A stretch of DNA of 14,252 bases from the NCBI GenBank assembly GCA_016297415.1, contig JAEDGQ010000050.1:1-14252 (forward strand), written 5' to 3'. Shown here one piece after another: positions 1 through 8,414 of this stretch. A model generated the notes under the pieces. That model was not told where the DNA came from. It was given only the letters and a program-made list of their open reading frames with translations, and searched no databases. Position 1 is the first letter of the stretch; each line of letters begins with the position of its first letter. Source of the stretch: Treponema sp. Its GTDB lineage: Bacteria > Spirochaetota > Spirochaetia > Treponematales > Treponemataceae. The translations under genes and the position numbers were made by a program.

Positions 1-19
1 TTTCACTCCTTTGCGCCAT
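1..19 (-). CDS. Possible 5' end of a gene leaving the window
   Basis: On the minus strand an ATG at 19-17 opens a frame (M-A-Q-R-S-E) that runs off the left edge. Only six codons are visible, so nothing can be said about the product. The ATG is supported mainly by an upstream 18-bp block and a -10-like TATAAC at 41-36, placed exactly as at the right edge of the window. A GGAGTG inside these codons (positions 9-4) could instead be a ribosome binding site for a start just outside the window. Confidence 0.22.
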
Positions 20-54
20 TTTCAATATAAAATCGGTTATAATGCGTTTGCCCT
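20..54 (-). promoter_or_regulatory. Conserved 18-bp block with -10-like element, left copy
   Basis: Positions 37-54 hold, read on the minus strand, AGGGCAAACGCATTATAA, an exact inverted copy of 14201-14218. It is followed by TATAAC at 41-36 and, 17 bases after the block, by an ATG. The plus strand also reads TATAAT at 38-43, so the core could work in either direction. It lies between the coiled-coil gene, which ends at 82, and a probable gene start at 19. Promoter or operator function is inferred from position and the repeated spacing. Confidence 0.4.
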
Positions 55-81
55 GACATAAAGGCCCTAAAGGATTTTTTA

Positions 82-1578
82 TTATTTTTTTGCAGCCATT
101 ACAAACCAGAATTTCTGACCGCTTTTAATCTGGTCAATTTCTGAAGATTTAGCCTCTTCAGAAGGAACAACCTTCCATCCATCGCCATCTTTACTGATTG
201 AAACCTGACAGATCATTTTTTTACCTTCCCGAATCTGGGCATTAAGTGTCTGATTTTCGGTAAATAAAGACTGTTTTGAAGAAGCAACATGAACAAAAAT
301 TGCTTTTTTATTCTGACTGTTAATGATTATACCGTCTGCGGGATTTGCTCTATCCTGAGTACACTGAGCATCAAAATATTTTTCCATTGTATCAAGACGG
401 GAATTTTTCTGCTTTATATCATTCTTCAGAACATCAATTTTTTTCTGCATAGTACTCTGACTCTGTGCCATATTTTCTACAATCTGATATGCAAGACGCT
501 GCATGGCAGGAACATAATGACGGATTGAATTTTCCATAGGAATTGTACTGAAACGGTTGGCAATTGTATTTAAGTCTTCAAGATAAACAGATGATGTATT
601 AATAGAAGAAACAAAGTTTTCTTCCGGAGTTTCAAACTGTTTTACATAATAATCCCCATCAAAATGCTGCTTGAATTCTATTGATGCATTTGATGTTGCA
701 GACTTAGGAATACCTGTTTCCAGAATGATTTTATCCTGCACCTGAGACTGACTTCTTGCATCAGGATCAAGAAGATCAATCTTTGCCTGATAAATGCGGC
801 GTACTTCTTCAACTGCTTCACGCTGCTGTTTTACAGCTTCTCTCTGCTGAACTGCCATCTGAATCTTTAATTCCTGAATCTGGTTAAGATACCGTTTTTC
901 AAGATCTGCTTTTTCCATATCATTAAGCTGTTTCTGAGAGTCCAGTGCAGCCTCGTTTTTCTGAGCTTCTGAAAGTCTTTCAGCATCAAAACCGGAAAGA
1001 AAGCCTTCCCGTTCTGAAATCTGTTTTTCAGCCTCTGCAATTTTTACAGAATATTTTGCTTTAATATCCTCAACAGATTTTTTGTACTGAGCCTGAATGG
1101 CAGTACGTTTTTCTTCAATTGCTTTTTTGCTTGAAACTTTAGCTACAGACTGAAGAGTGTACAAATCATTTTCTCTTTTCTGTTCAGCTGCAGTTAATTC
1201 CTCATCCCGGGATGTAATAAGATTATCTCTGTAACGAACTGCATTCTGATAAAGGTCTTCCGCTCTGCCGGCAGAATTCAAAAGTGTGCGAAGATTAAGG
1301 TCATCAAAAGTATCAATATTTACAGTAATGCTATTGTTGGAACTCCTGATAAAAAGAGAAAGTCCGAGAGTAAGCAATGCTACTGCAAAAAAACATGATG
1401 CAATAATAATAACAACTGCTCTGTTTTTATTTTTCTTTGTACGGGCATATTCCTGCTCAAGATTGTATTGAGCTGCCTTTGAATAGCTCAGACTCTTAAG
1501 TTCATCCTTTAAGAAAAGCTGAACTTCTTCATGAGCTCCCGTTAAAGATTTGGCTTTTATTTTGTTGTCATTGTCCAT
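82..1578 (-). CDS. Membrane-anchored coiled-coil protein of unknown function
   Basis: I do not recognise the family. The 498-residue product has a charged N-terminus of about 52 residues rich in lysine just before one membrane segment (about 53-77), which predicts N-in topology with the rest outside the cytoplasm. Residues 120-270 are a long Lys/Glu/Gln-rich coiled coil, including a doubled QQREAV at about 244-255. A second short helical stretch lies at 370-405, and a probable beta-rich C-terminal domain at about 415-498 ends in WFVMAAKK. The gene overlaps the 3' end of the upstream cyclase gene by 22 bp. Its GGAG ribosome site (about 8 bases before the ATG) lies inside the cyclase gene, so translation is probably coupled. 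That pairing suggests it works with the cyclase, for example as a periplasmic partner, but this is inference. I see no good terminator after its stop. Confidence 0.85.
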   Translation of the reverse strand: MDNDNKIKAKSLTGAHEEVQLFLKDELKSLSYSKAAQYNLEQEYARTKKNKNRAVVIIIASCFFAVALLTLGLSLFIRSSNNSITVNIDTFDDLNLRTLLNSAGRAEDLYQNAVRYRDNLITSRDEELTAAEQKRENDLYTLQSVAKVSSKKAIEEKRTAIQAQYKKSVEDIKAKYSVKIAEAEKQISEREGFLSGFDAERLSEAQKNEAALDSQKQLNDMEKADLEKRYLNQIQELKIQMAVQQREAVKQQREAVEEVRRIYQAKIDLLDPDARSQSQVQDKIILETGIPKSATSNASIEFKQHFDGDYYVKQFETPEENFVSSINTSSVYLEDLNTIANRFSTIPMENSIRHYVPAMQRLAYQIVENMAQSQSTMQKKIDVLKNDIKQKNSRLDTMEKYFDAQCTQDRANPADGIIINSQNKKAIFVHVASSKQSLFTENQTLNAQIREGKKMICQVSISKDGDGWKVVPSEEAKSSEIDQIKSGQKFWFVMAAKK

Positions 1579-3320
1579 ATTCCACTCCAGTCAGCAGGTG
1601 CTTTTCCATTACCCATTCTTTCAAGGAAAACTTCTGTACATTCAAGTGCACAATTCTTAAAGAGTTTTCTTGCTTCAGTCCAGTCACCTTCGTAGTAAGC
1701 TTTAAGGCCTTTACTGTAGATTTCAAATTTTTCCAGCTGTTCTTCTGATGTGTTTTCTTTTTTTACAGGATAGTAAATCTTTTTACCTTCTGTTTTTCCC
1801 TTAACCTGAACTGTATCAATTTCGTAGAAAACATATTTATCTGTAACAGCTTCAACATCCTGCTTAATGTATTCTGAACAGATAACAGGGAGATGATAGA
1901 TTCTTGTTAAACCTTCCAGACGGCTTGCAGAGTTTACATTGTCACCGATAACAGTATTTGTCATGTGTTCGTTTGAACCGATATTTCCGTAGAAAACATT
2001 TCCACCATCAATACCAACACCAACATCAATTAAAACAGCTTTATAAACTTTTTCTTCAGATTCTGTAAGCTGTCTTGTTTTTTCAATTTCTTCACGACGG
2101 GCAATCATTTTTGTACGAAGTTTTTCTGTAAGGTCTGTAATTGTCCATGCAGCTTCGAGAGAATCAAGAGATTTGTTCTTTTCGTCTTCTGTACCGTAGA
2201 TAGCAAGAATTGCATCGCCAATGATTGAGCCGATTACACCTTTGTTTACATGAACTGCATGAATTACCCGGTCGTAGTGAACATTAAGAAGGTCAATAAT
2301 GTCATTTCCAAGAGTTTCTGTGCGGAATGTGAAACTCTTAATATCGCTGAAAAGAATAGTAAGGTTCTGTCCGCTTCCTTCCAGACGAATCTGATGTTCG
2401 TTATAAGCTTTTGCTACAACATCTTTCGAAACGAACTTCTGGAAAATACCAAGAAGGTTACTGATAGTTGATGAAAGAGAGTTAAAGCTTGCTGCAAGAT
2501 ATGTAATGTCATCATTAGGTGCATTTGAAAGATCAATGCAAGTAAGCTGCTGTTTCTTCTGCATTTCATAAAGACTGTTTGTAATATGCTTTACGTTTGC
2601 AAGGATACGGCCGAAAACATTAAATCCTACAATAAGGAATACAGCCAGCAGGATTATGATGATAAGGGAAATTACTCCCAGAACCATATTGGTAGAACGA
2701 GTTGTATCAGCACGAAGTTCTGCACGGACAAAATAATACTGCCACTCTTCCTGGTACTTATAAACACCAAAATATTCACCTTTGCTTGTTTCAAAAGTCA
2801 GGGAACCATCATAAATTCCTGTTTCATAAGCTTCATTAAGGCGGCCCAGGGCACTTTTGTCACAGAAAGTGTAATCAGAAAAAACCTGTGAATCATCTCT
2901 CTGTACGGCTTCTTTTTCCAGTACCATAAGGCGCTGAATTTCTAATTCATCAGTTTCTTCGCCGTCAGCACAAAGTTCAAAAAGAATGTTTCCCTGACGG
3001 TCAAAAGCCGCAGCATAGCTGGATGGAAGTTCAAAGCCTTTGCGGGCTACACTTTTTATTGATTCAACTGCAGCATTTCTGTCTCCGCTGAATATAGAAA
3101 TCTGATATTGATTCCCGGCTGCAGAAAAAAGATCCTTAAGTCTGCAGACCATAATCTCATTGTTCAGCTTGAAAAATTGCCGCTGGTTTAAAATAAGATT
3201 AATTGTATTTGTTGCAAAGTTTGAAAGCAAAAGCAATATAGAAAAGATAGCAAGAATCTTAAATGAAATTGGAACGATTCTTGTTTCTCCTACACGCTGA
3301 AAAACCTGTTTCTTAAACAT
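1557..3320 (-). CDS. Membrane-bound class III adenylate/guanylate cyclase with HAMP
   Basis: The 587-residue protein is built as a sensor cyclase. It has a membrane segment at about 18-44, an extracytoplasmic sensor region at about 45-210 with no family I recognise, a second membrane segment at about 212-236, a HAMP-like linker at about 236-290, and a class III catalytic domain at about 305-510. The two metal-binding aspartates are present (D316 in FSDIKSF, D369 in IIGDAILA). The transition-state pair N463 and R467 sits in NVNSASR, and T456 occupies the second base-recognition site, as in many bacterial adenylyl cyclases. The first base-recognition site, normally lysine in adenylyl cyclases, is S365. 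The C-terminal tail (about 528-587) resembles a TPR-like helix pair and ends in ADWSGIWTMT, similar to tails of CHASE2-type bacterial cyclases. It should make a cyclic nucleotide in response to an external signal. Nucleotide specificity, and even activity, is uncertain because of S365. It is the first gene of an operon with the coiled-coil gene. Confidence 0.9.
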   Translation of the reverse strand: MFKKQVFQRVGETRIVPISFKILAIFSILLLLSNFATNTINLILNQRQFFKLNNEIMVCRLKDLFSAAGNQYQISIFSGDRNAAVESIKSVARKGFELPSSYAAAFDRQGNILFELCADGEETDELEIQRLMVLEKEAVQRDDSQVFSDYTFCDKSALGRLNEAYETGIYDGSLTFETSKGEYFGVYKYQEEWQYYFVRAELRADTTRSTNMVLGVISLIIIILLAVFLIVGFNVFGRILANVKHITNSLYEMQKKQQLTCIDLSNAPNDDITYLAASFNSLSSTISNLLGIFQKFVSKDVVAKAYNEHQIRLEGSGQNLTILFSDIKSFTFRTETLGNDIIDLLNVHYDRVIHAVHVNKGVIGSIIGDAILAIYGTEDEKNKSLDSLEAAWTITDLTEKLRTKMIARREEIEKTRQLTESEEKVYKAVLIDVGVGIDGGNVFYGNIGSNEHMTNTVIGDNVNSASRLEGLTRIYHLPVICSEYIKQDVEAVTDKYVFYEIDTVQVKGKTEGKKIYYPVKKENTSEEQLEKFEIYSKGLKAYYEGDWTEARKLFKNCALECTEVFLERMGNGKAPADWSGIWTMTTK

Positions 3321-3398
3321 TTTTCGCTATTATCTCCAATTTATCTTTACATTATAACCCAGATTGTTTATCAAGGCAAAAACATATATTCTATAATT
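3321..3398. promoter_or_regulatory. Divergent promoter region, cyclase and murJ
   Basis: Minus strand, for the cyclase: TTGCCT (3379-3374), a 17-bp spacer and a perfect TATAAT (3356-3351), then GGAG (3337-3334) 13 bases before the ATG. Plus strand, for murJ: TTGTTT (3364-3369), 15 bp, then TATATT (3385-3390), with an alternative TATAAT at 3392-3397 touching the ATG. The two promoters overlap around 3364-3379, so they may compete. There is no Shine-Dalgarno sequence before murJ. The cyclase promoter is the more convincing of the two. Confidence 0.55.
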
Positions 3399-5117
3399 AT
3401 GAAAAATTTTGAATCTAATGAAGGCGAAGTTCAGAAAAAGAAAACATCGCTTCTTGCTTCCGGCCTTTCACTTTCCTTTTTTACCCTGTGTTCCCGTATT
3501 CTTGGCCTTGTAAGAGAAATGACAAAAGCTTCATTTCTGGGTACTTCCAGATTTGCAGATGCTTTTGGCATTGCCTTTATGATTCCAAATCTTTTAAGAC
3601 GACTTTTTGCCGAAAACTCCATTTCGGTTGCTTTTATTCCAACTTTTAAAAGTTATATTGAAAGCGAAGACTCCAAAACTACAAAAGAATTCCTGAACGC
3701 AACTCTTACCCTCATCTCTTTCTGTACAACAGTTGTAGTTGTAATCGGTATCTGTATCAGCGGACTGCTTATTCCTCTTTTTCTTGACTCCACAGACAGC
3801 GTACTTCTGGCTGAAGGTACACTTTTAACAAGAATCATGTTCCCTTATCTGTTTGTAATTTCCATTGCAGCATTTTTTCAGGGAATCCTTAACGGTGTAA
3901 AGATTTTCAGTCCATCAGGTTTTACTCCTGTTCTTTTCAATTCAATCGTTATTGCTTCAACTTACGCTCTGACACCACTTCTTATTAAATATGAAATTGA
4001 TTTTGTAAAATTAAAGGAAAGTTTCTTTACATTCAATTGGATTGTTCTCTCTCAGTCTGCCACTGCCCCGGATTTTAAGGCTCAGATGGCAGCCAGAGCC
4101 ATGTCAATCGGTGTTATTTCGGGAGGATGTGTACAGGCACTTTTCCAGCTTCCTTTTGTAATCCGTACTGGCTGGGGATGTCATTTTACAACCCTGAAAA
4201 AGGCTTTCAGTAATCCGGGAACCCGTCGTGTTATTGCACTTATCGGACCTACAGTTATAGGAATGGCTGCCTATCAGCTGAACGACGTAATTTCTACAGC
4301 ACTGGCTGGAAAAGCCGGTACAGGAATCGTTTCTTCTCTTCAGTATTCTCTCCGGCTTCAGGAACTTATTCTTGGTATTTTTGCAGTTTCAATCGGAACT
4401 GTAATTCTTCCAGATTTAAGCGGCCTTGCCAAAACTGAAAAATGGGAAGAATTTAACAGACTTTTAAGTCAGGCTATAAAAATTATTGCCATGATTTCAA
4501 TTCCAGTTACTTTCTATTCACTTGTAAGCGGAAAAGAAATCATTTCTCTTGTTTATAAATCTGCAAAGTTCAATGATGAATCCGTACAACTCACTTTAAC
4601 AGCTTTCAGATGGCACATAGCCGGTCTTTTCTTCATTGCAATGAACAGAGTTGTTTCTCCTGCATTCTATGCTCAGGGAAATACAAAATCTCCTACTCTT
4701 GCAGGAATTCTCGGACTTGTTGTTAACATGGCTTTTGCACTGGTTTTAATCAGACCAATGAGCGGTGGTGGAATTGCACTGGCTTTAAGTCTTGGAAGCC
4801 TTGGAAATACAGTTCTGCTTTTTACTTTCCTCAAAAAAAATCCTGCAATAAATGTAAAATCTGTTGTTACAGGAACTGTACTTTACGGGGCAAAAATCGT
4901 ACTGTACTCAATTATTGCTGCAATTCCAGCATATTTCGCAAGAAACGCACTGCTTCCATATTTTGAAAACAGAGGCCGCATTGCAGGATGTGGTGGTCTT
5001 GTAGGAATCACAGCCCTGATTTTTGCATCATGCGGAATTTTACTTCTCATCATTACAAAAGATCCTATGATTGCAGCAGTAACTTCAATGATAAAAAGAA
5101 AGTTTGGGAGAAACTAA
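3399..5117 (+). CDS. murJ: Lipid II flippase MurJ (MviN)
   Basis: MurJ moves lipid II, the undecaprenyl-linked peptidoglycan precursor, across the inner membrane. The 572-residue polytopic protein carries the family's N-terminal signature: SRILGLVRE (R33, R39), a DAF aspartate (D54) and NLLRRLFAE (R67, R68). These match the arginines and aspartate needed by E. coli MurJ. R319 in YSLRLQE lies where the transmembrane-8 arginine of E. coli sits. It is about 50-60 residues longer than the common 510-520. Part of the excess is an insertion at about 200-235 between membrane segments, containing a hydrophobic FFTFNWIVL patch, and part is an N-terminal cytoplasmic tail. The ATG has no ribosome binding site and a -10-like hexamer lies within 8 bases of it. 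The stop codon abuts the ATG of the peptidase gene, so the two are cotranscribed. Confidence 0.95.
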   Translation: MKNFESNEGEVQKKKTSLLASGLSLSFFTLCSRILGLVREMTKASFLGTSRFADAFGIAFMIPNLLRRLFAENSISVAFIPTFKSYIESEDSKTTKEFLNATLTLISFCTTVVVVIGICISGLLIPLFLDSTDSVLLAEGTLLTRIMFPYLFVISIAAFFQGILNGVKIFSPSGFTPVLFNSIVIASTYALTPLLIKYEIDFVKLKESFFTFNWIVLSQSATAPDFKAQMAARAMSIGVISGGCVQALFQLPFVIRTGWGCHFTTLKKAFSNPGTRRVIALIGPTVIGMAAYQLNDVISTALAGKAGTGIVSSLQYSLRLQELILGIFAVSIGTVILPDLSGLAKTEKWEEFNRLLSQAIKIIAMISIPVTFYSLVSGKEIISLVYKSAKFNDESVQLTLTAFRWHIAGLFFIAMNRVVSPAFYAQGNTKSPTLAGILGLVVNMAFALVLIRPMSGGGIALALSLGSLGNTVLLFTFLKKNPAINVKSVVTGTVLYGAKIVLYSIIAAIPAYFARNALLPYFENRGRIAGCGGLVGITALIFASCGILLLIITKDPMIAAVTSMIKRKFGRN

Positions 5118-6263
5118 ATGAAAAAATTTTCAGCAGAAGAATTAAAAAATATTTACAAAGCCAGAAAACAGAAACTTTTTGACTTTATGAATGAGAATGG
5201 CATTACAGCCATGGTTTTTGAAGATACAGAAGAACGGAGAGATCCTGCCGTCAGATATTTTACAGGCCATCCTTCCGATGCTCTCTGGATCTGTTCAAAA
5301 GACGGTAAAAACACTCTTGTTCCATGGGATGAAAATCTTGCAAGAGAAAGAAGCGTTGATGTAAAGATTGTTCCATACAATAAATATGACCGAAAAAACA
5401 CAACTGCAGTTCGTGAAGTTCTTAAATCCTTTAAGATTTCCGATACAAGACTTAAAGTTGAACTGCCTCCAGTTACTCCATATCCCCTGTTTCTTCAGTA
5501 TATTGATGCCCTGGACAACTGGGATGTTTTGTGCCGGGAAAAATCTGGACACGAATTTGTAAGGAATCTTCGTGCCTGCAAAGATGAATATGAAATTGAA
5601 TGTACAAAAGAAGCAGGAAGAATCGGTGACCTTATAATAGATAAAATTGATGCTGGAATTGATGACGGATCCATCAAAACAGAAATGGATGTAGCTCTGT
5701 TAATCGAAAGAGAATTAAGAGTTAACGGATGTGAAAAGACAGGTTTTGATACTCTCGCTGCAGGACCTTCCAGAAGTTTTGCAATCCACGCCTTTCCTGG
5801 ATATACAAGTGCTCCATGGCCTGGAAAAGGACTTTCAATTCTGGATTTCGGCGTAATTTTTGAAGGCTATACTTCTGACACAACACTTACTGTTGTAAAA
5901 AATGCAACACCAGAACAGGAGGCTCTCGTTAAGCTTGTAGAAAAAGCAGCCCAGGAAGCATTGCCTTACTATAAAGCCGGAGAACAGATCAGAATCGCAG
6001 GAATTGCCGCTGATGATGTATTTAAAAAAGCAAAGCGTGAAATGCCTCATACTCTTGGTCATGGAATCGGGCTTGAAATCCACGAATTCCCAAGAGTCAG
6101 CGGAAAACAACCTCAGGAACTGGTTTTTAAGCCAGGTATGATTGTAACTCTGGAACCGGGACTTTATGATCCGGAACTTGGCGGCGTTCGCCTTGAAAAC
6201 GATGTACTTATTACAGAAAACGGAAACGAAGTAATTACTCATTCCCGTATTTTGTGGAAATAA
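5118..6263 (+). CDS. M24 family aminopeptidase P / Xaa-Pro dipeptidase
   Basis: This is a cytoplasmic (no signal peptide) dinuclear-metal peptidase expected to cleave Xaa-Pro bonds. The 381 residues are typical of the M24B family. A creatinase-like N-terminal domain covers about 1-150 and the pita-bread catalytic domain about 155-381. All five metal ligands are visible: D243 (ILDFG), D254 (YTSD), H315 (TLGHGIG), E346 (VTLEPGLY) and E360 (GGVRLEND). The substrate-site histidines H224 (AIHAFPG) and H322 (EIHEFPR) are also present. The start is fixed by GGGAG at 5106-5110, seven bases upstream and inside the end of murJ, with the murJ TAA directly before the ATG. Aminopeptidase P and prolidase cannot be told apart from sequence alone, so no symbol is given. 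The link to murJ looks like operon convenience, although a role in peptide recycling is possible. Confidence 0.93.
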   Translation: MKKFSAEELKNIYKARKQKLFDFMNENGITAMVFEDTEERRDPAVRYFTGHPSDALWICSKDGKNTLVPWDENLARERSVDVKIVPYNKYDRKNTTAVREVLKSFKISDTRLKVELPPVTPYPLFLQYIDALDNWDVLCREKSGHEFVRNLRACKDEYEIECTKEAGRIGDLIIDKIDAGIDDGSIKTEMDVALLIERELRVNGCEKTGFDTLAAGPSRSFAIHAFPGYTSAPWPGKGLSILDFGVIFEGYTSDTTLTVVKNATPEQEALVKLVEKAAQEALPYYKAGEQIRIAGIAADDVFKKAKREMPHTLGHGIGLEIHEFPRVSGKQPQELVFKPGMIVTLEPGLYDPELGGVRLENDVLITENGNEVITHSRILWK

Positions 6264-6289
6264 ATCTGTACCAGACATTAAAAGAAAAG

Positions 6290-6366
6290 GGGGCTGTCCA
6301 ATAAGTTTGCATTACGGTGGTTGAGTTTATCGAAACCACCGCAAGTTGAACTTACTGGTCATCCCC
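6290..6366. terminator. Long palindrome, probable bidirectional terminator
   Basis: Two 33-base arms (6290-6322 and 6334-6366) are inverted copies without gaps, 25 of 33 positions matching, around an 11-base loop. The inner eight pairs are perfect (CGGTGGTT / AACCACCG). The element sits between convergent genes ending at 6263 and 6388. On the plus strand it is followed by GTTCTTTTTT, and on the minus strand by CCTTTTCTTTT, which fits termination in both directions. The arms are longer than a normal terminator, so a repeat element that has taken on this role is possible. Confidence 0.7.
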
Positions 6367-6387
6367 GTTCTTTTTTATAAAACTTCT

Positions 6388-8391
6388 TTACTGAATTTTA
6401 TCAAGCACTTTGTTAATGGCTTCTTTAAGAGTTTCATCAGTAAGGAACTGAGAAAGATTTCTTACAACATCCAGACCTTTTGCAATCAGAGTTTCAATAT
6501 CTTCTTCAGTTTCTTCTTCTGACAGCCAGGCTTTTACAACTCCAGTATCAATCAGAGCGTTAACTGTAACATAAAGTCCTGGTTCTCCGGAAAGTCTTGC
6601 AATAATGTAATCAAGAAGAAGTCTTGTGCGGCTCTTTAAGAAAAGTTCTTTTTTATATTCTGGGAGATACTCAAGAAGTTCACGAAGTTTTTTGAACATT
6701 TCAAGTTCTTCCTTATAGTTTTCTAAAGGTTCACCTTTTTCAAGTTCCCTGATAATCTCCGGCAGAAGTGAAGTTGCTTCATCCAATACGGTTTCTTCTT
6801 CTGAAGTAAGTTCCTCTTGATTAAGTTCAGGTTTTTCTTCAAGAACAGGAGATTCTTCCAGAATATTTTCTTCAATTTCTGGTTCATCTTCTGTTTCTAA
6901 ATCCTGTTCTTCTTCAATTTCTTCTTTTTCCAGATTCTTTGCCGCATCATCAAGTATCTGAGCACTGTCTGCTGCCATCTGAGCTGCATCCCAGGCTTTT
7001 TCAGCTGCATAATTTGCTTTATCAAGAACTTCCTGCATTTTTTCCATCTGTTCTTTTAATTCTTCTTTAAAATTATCAGAAAGAGCATGTTCTTTTTTTT
7101 CTGCTGGAACTGTTTTTTCTTCTGCAGCTTCTTCTGGTTCTGTAACAGGAATAGTATCTTCCTCTTCGCTATGATCCATGCCGTCTGTAAGTGCAGTAAT
7201 TTCTGAGGGGTCTTCATCATCACTGAAAAAGGCATCATCATCTACGTAGCGAGGCTCTGAAGTGTCAACCGGCATTTCATCATCGTTAACAAGCTCATCA
7301 AGATTCTGGATTTCCGGTTTTTCTTCTTCAAAAAGATCGTCCCTTTCATCAAAGAAAACCGGATCTACAGGCTGATCATTGGCAAGCTGATCCATTCCCA
7401 TTGAATCAAAGTCAAACTTCTTTTCTGCTTCAACAGGTTTTTCTTTCTGAACAGGTTCATCCTCTTCTTCATGGTCTTCATAGATTGCCATTTCTGCTTC
7501 GTTCATGTTGATTTCAAGACCATTTGTATCAAATTCGCTGTTATCTGCAGGTTCTTCAAGTTTCTGAACTGACGGTGTTTTTTTAATGTTTTCTTCTATA
7601 TGTAAAGGCGAATCATTATTATCTTCCGGAAGATATTTTTTTGCATTTGAAAGCGCATCAAGCAGTTTCTGATCTTTTGGATTTACTGCCAGGGCACGGT
7701 TTATAAGAGAACAGGCAGCTTTTGCTCTGTTTTTTTTGACAAGCAGGCGGGAATATCCTTCAACAGCTTCTACCCATAAAGGTTTCGAACGGAGAGCACC
7801 TTCATAAGATATAAATGCCTTGTCGATTTCTCCCATTGCTTCATAACTTTTTGCAATGTTAAGAAGGAGAACAGGATGATTTGCATCAATATTTAATCCG
7901 CGAAGATATGACTGAACGGCCTTTTCGTAATCCCCGTTTTCTGCATGAATAACGCCAAGATGATTATAAGCCAGCACATCATCAGGATTAAGTTCAATGG
8001 CTTCTTCAAAACAGCTTACAGCGGCATCAGAATTTCCCATTACTTTATATGTAAAACCAAGATTGTAAGAAATCTGTGCATTTGTGCCGTCTTCAACAAG
8101 AGCCTGTTCCAGAGCAGCAATTGATTCATCATACATTTTAAGGCGGCGGTAAATACCACCAATTGTAATAAATGGTTTTACAGCTGTTTTATCGATTTCT
8201 GTAATTTTTTTATAAACAGGAAGAGCCTGGTCATCTTTACCTGCCTTCATGTACAGTTCACCAAGCTGATTAAGAATAGATATATCGTCAGGTTTATCTC
8301 TCAAAAGCTGTCTGTAAAGTCTGATTGCAAGAGTAAAGTCTCTGGCAAGAACTGCTGACCTGGCTCTCGACAACAAAAGTGAATTTTCCAT
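6388..8391 (-). CDS. TPR protein with long acidic region and helical C-terminal domain
   Basis: The 667-residue product has no signal peptide or membrane segment. Residues 1-238 form seven tetratricopeptide repeats in near-perfect 34-residue register (for example DDVLAYNHLGVIHAENGDYE), a protein-interaction scaffold. Residues about 255-545 are low-complexity and strongly acidic, rich in Glu and Asp, broken by an Ala-rich helix at about 455-490. Residues about 546-667 look like a compact all-helical domain. The ATG is preceded by AGGAG about ten bases upstream. It lies 23 bp downstream of the gene for a secreted LamG-like/FN3 protein, so the two probably form an operon. Its partner is unknown. 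A cytoplasmic assembly or secretion-related scaffold is possible but is only a guess. Transcription probably ends at the 6290-6366 palindrome. Confidence 0.85.
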   Translation of the reverse strand: MENSLLLSRARSAVLARDFTLAIRLYRQLLRDKPDDISILNQLGELYMKAGKDDQALPVYKKITEIDKTAVKPFITIGGIYRRLKMYDESIAALEQALVEDGTNAQISYNLGFTYKVMGNSDAAVSCFEEAIELNPDDVLAYNHLGVIHAENGDYEKAVQSYLRGLNIDANHPVLLLNIAKSYEAMGEIDKAFISYEGALRSKPLWVEAVEGYSRLLVKKNRAKAACSLINRALAVNPKDQKLLDALSNAKKYLPEDNNDSPLHIEENIKKTPSVQKLEEPADNSEFDTNGLEINMNEAEMAIYEDHEEEDEPVQKEKPVEAEKKFDFDSMGMDQLANDQPVDPVFFDERDDLFEEEKPEIQNLDELVNDDEMPVDTSEPRYVDDDAFFSDDEDPSEITALTDGMDHSEEEDTIPVTEPEEAAEEKTVPAEKKEHALSDNFKEELKEQMEKMQEVLDKANYAAEKAWDAAQMAADSAQILDDAAKNLEKEEIEEEQDLETEDEPEIEENILEESPVLEEKPELNQEELTSEEETVLDEATSLLPEIIRELEKGEPLENYKEELEMFKKLRELLEYLPEYKKELFLKSRTRLLLDYIIARLSGEPGLYVTVNALIDTGVVKAWLSEEETEEDIETLIAKGLDVVRNLSQFLTDETLKEAINKVLDKIQ

Positions 8392-8414
8392 TTATCTGTA
8401 CTCCTGTATGTCTG

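Noticed and set aside
38..81. Small plus-strand RNA starting from TATAAT at 38-43
   Set aside because: The plus strand has a -10 hexamer, but there is only a four-base CCTAAAGG-type stem before the T-run near 75-90. The conserved arrangement better supports the minus-strand reading.
3373..3390. Third copy of the end-of-window block upstream of murJ
   Set aside because: AAGGCAAAAACAT agrees with AGGGCAAACGCAT at 10 of 13 positions, but the rest does not align and the spacing to the ATG differs. In AT-rich DNA this is too weak to claim.
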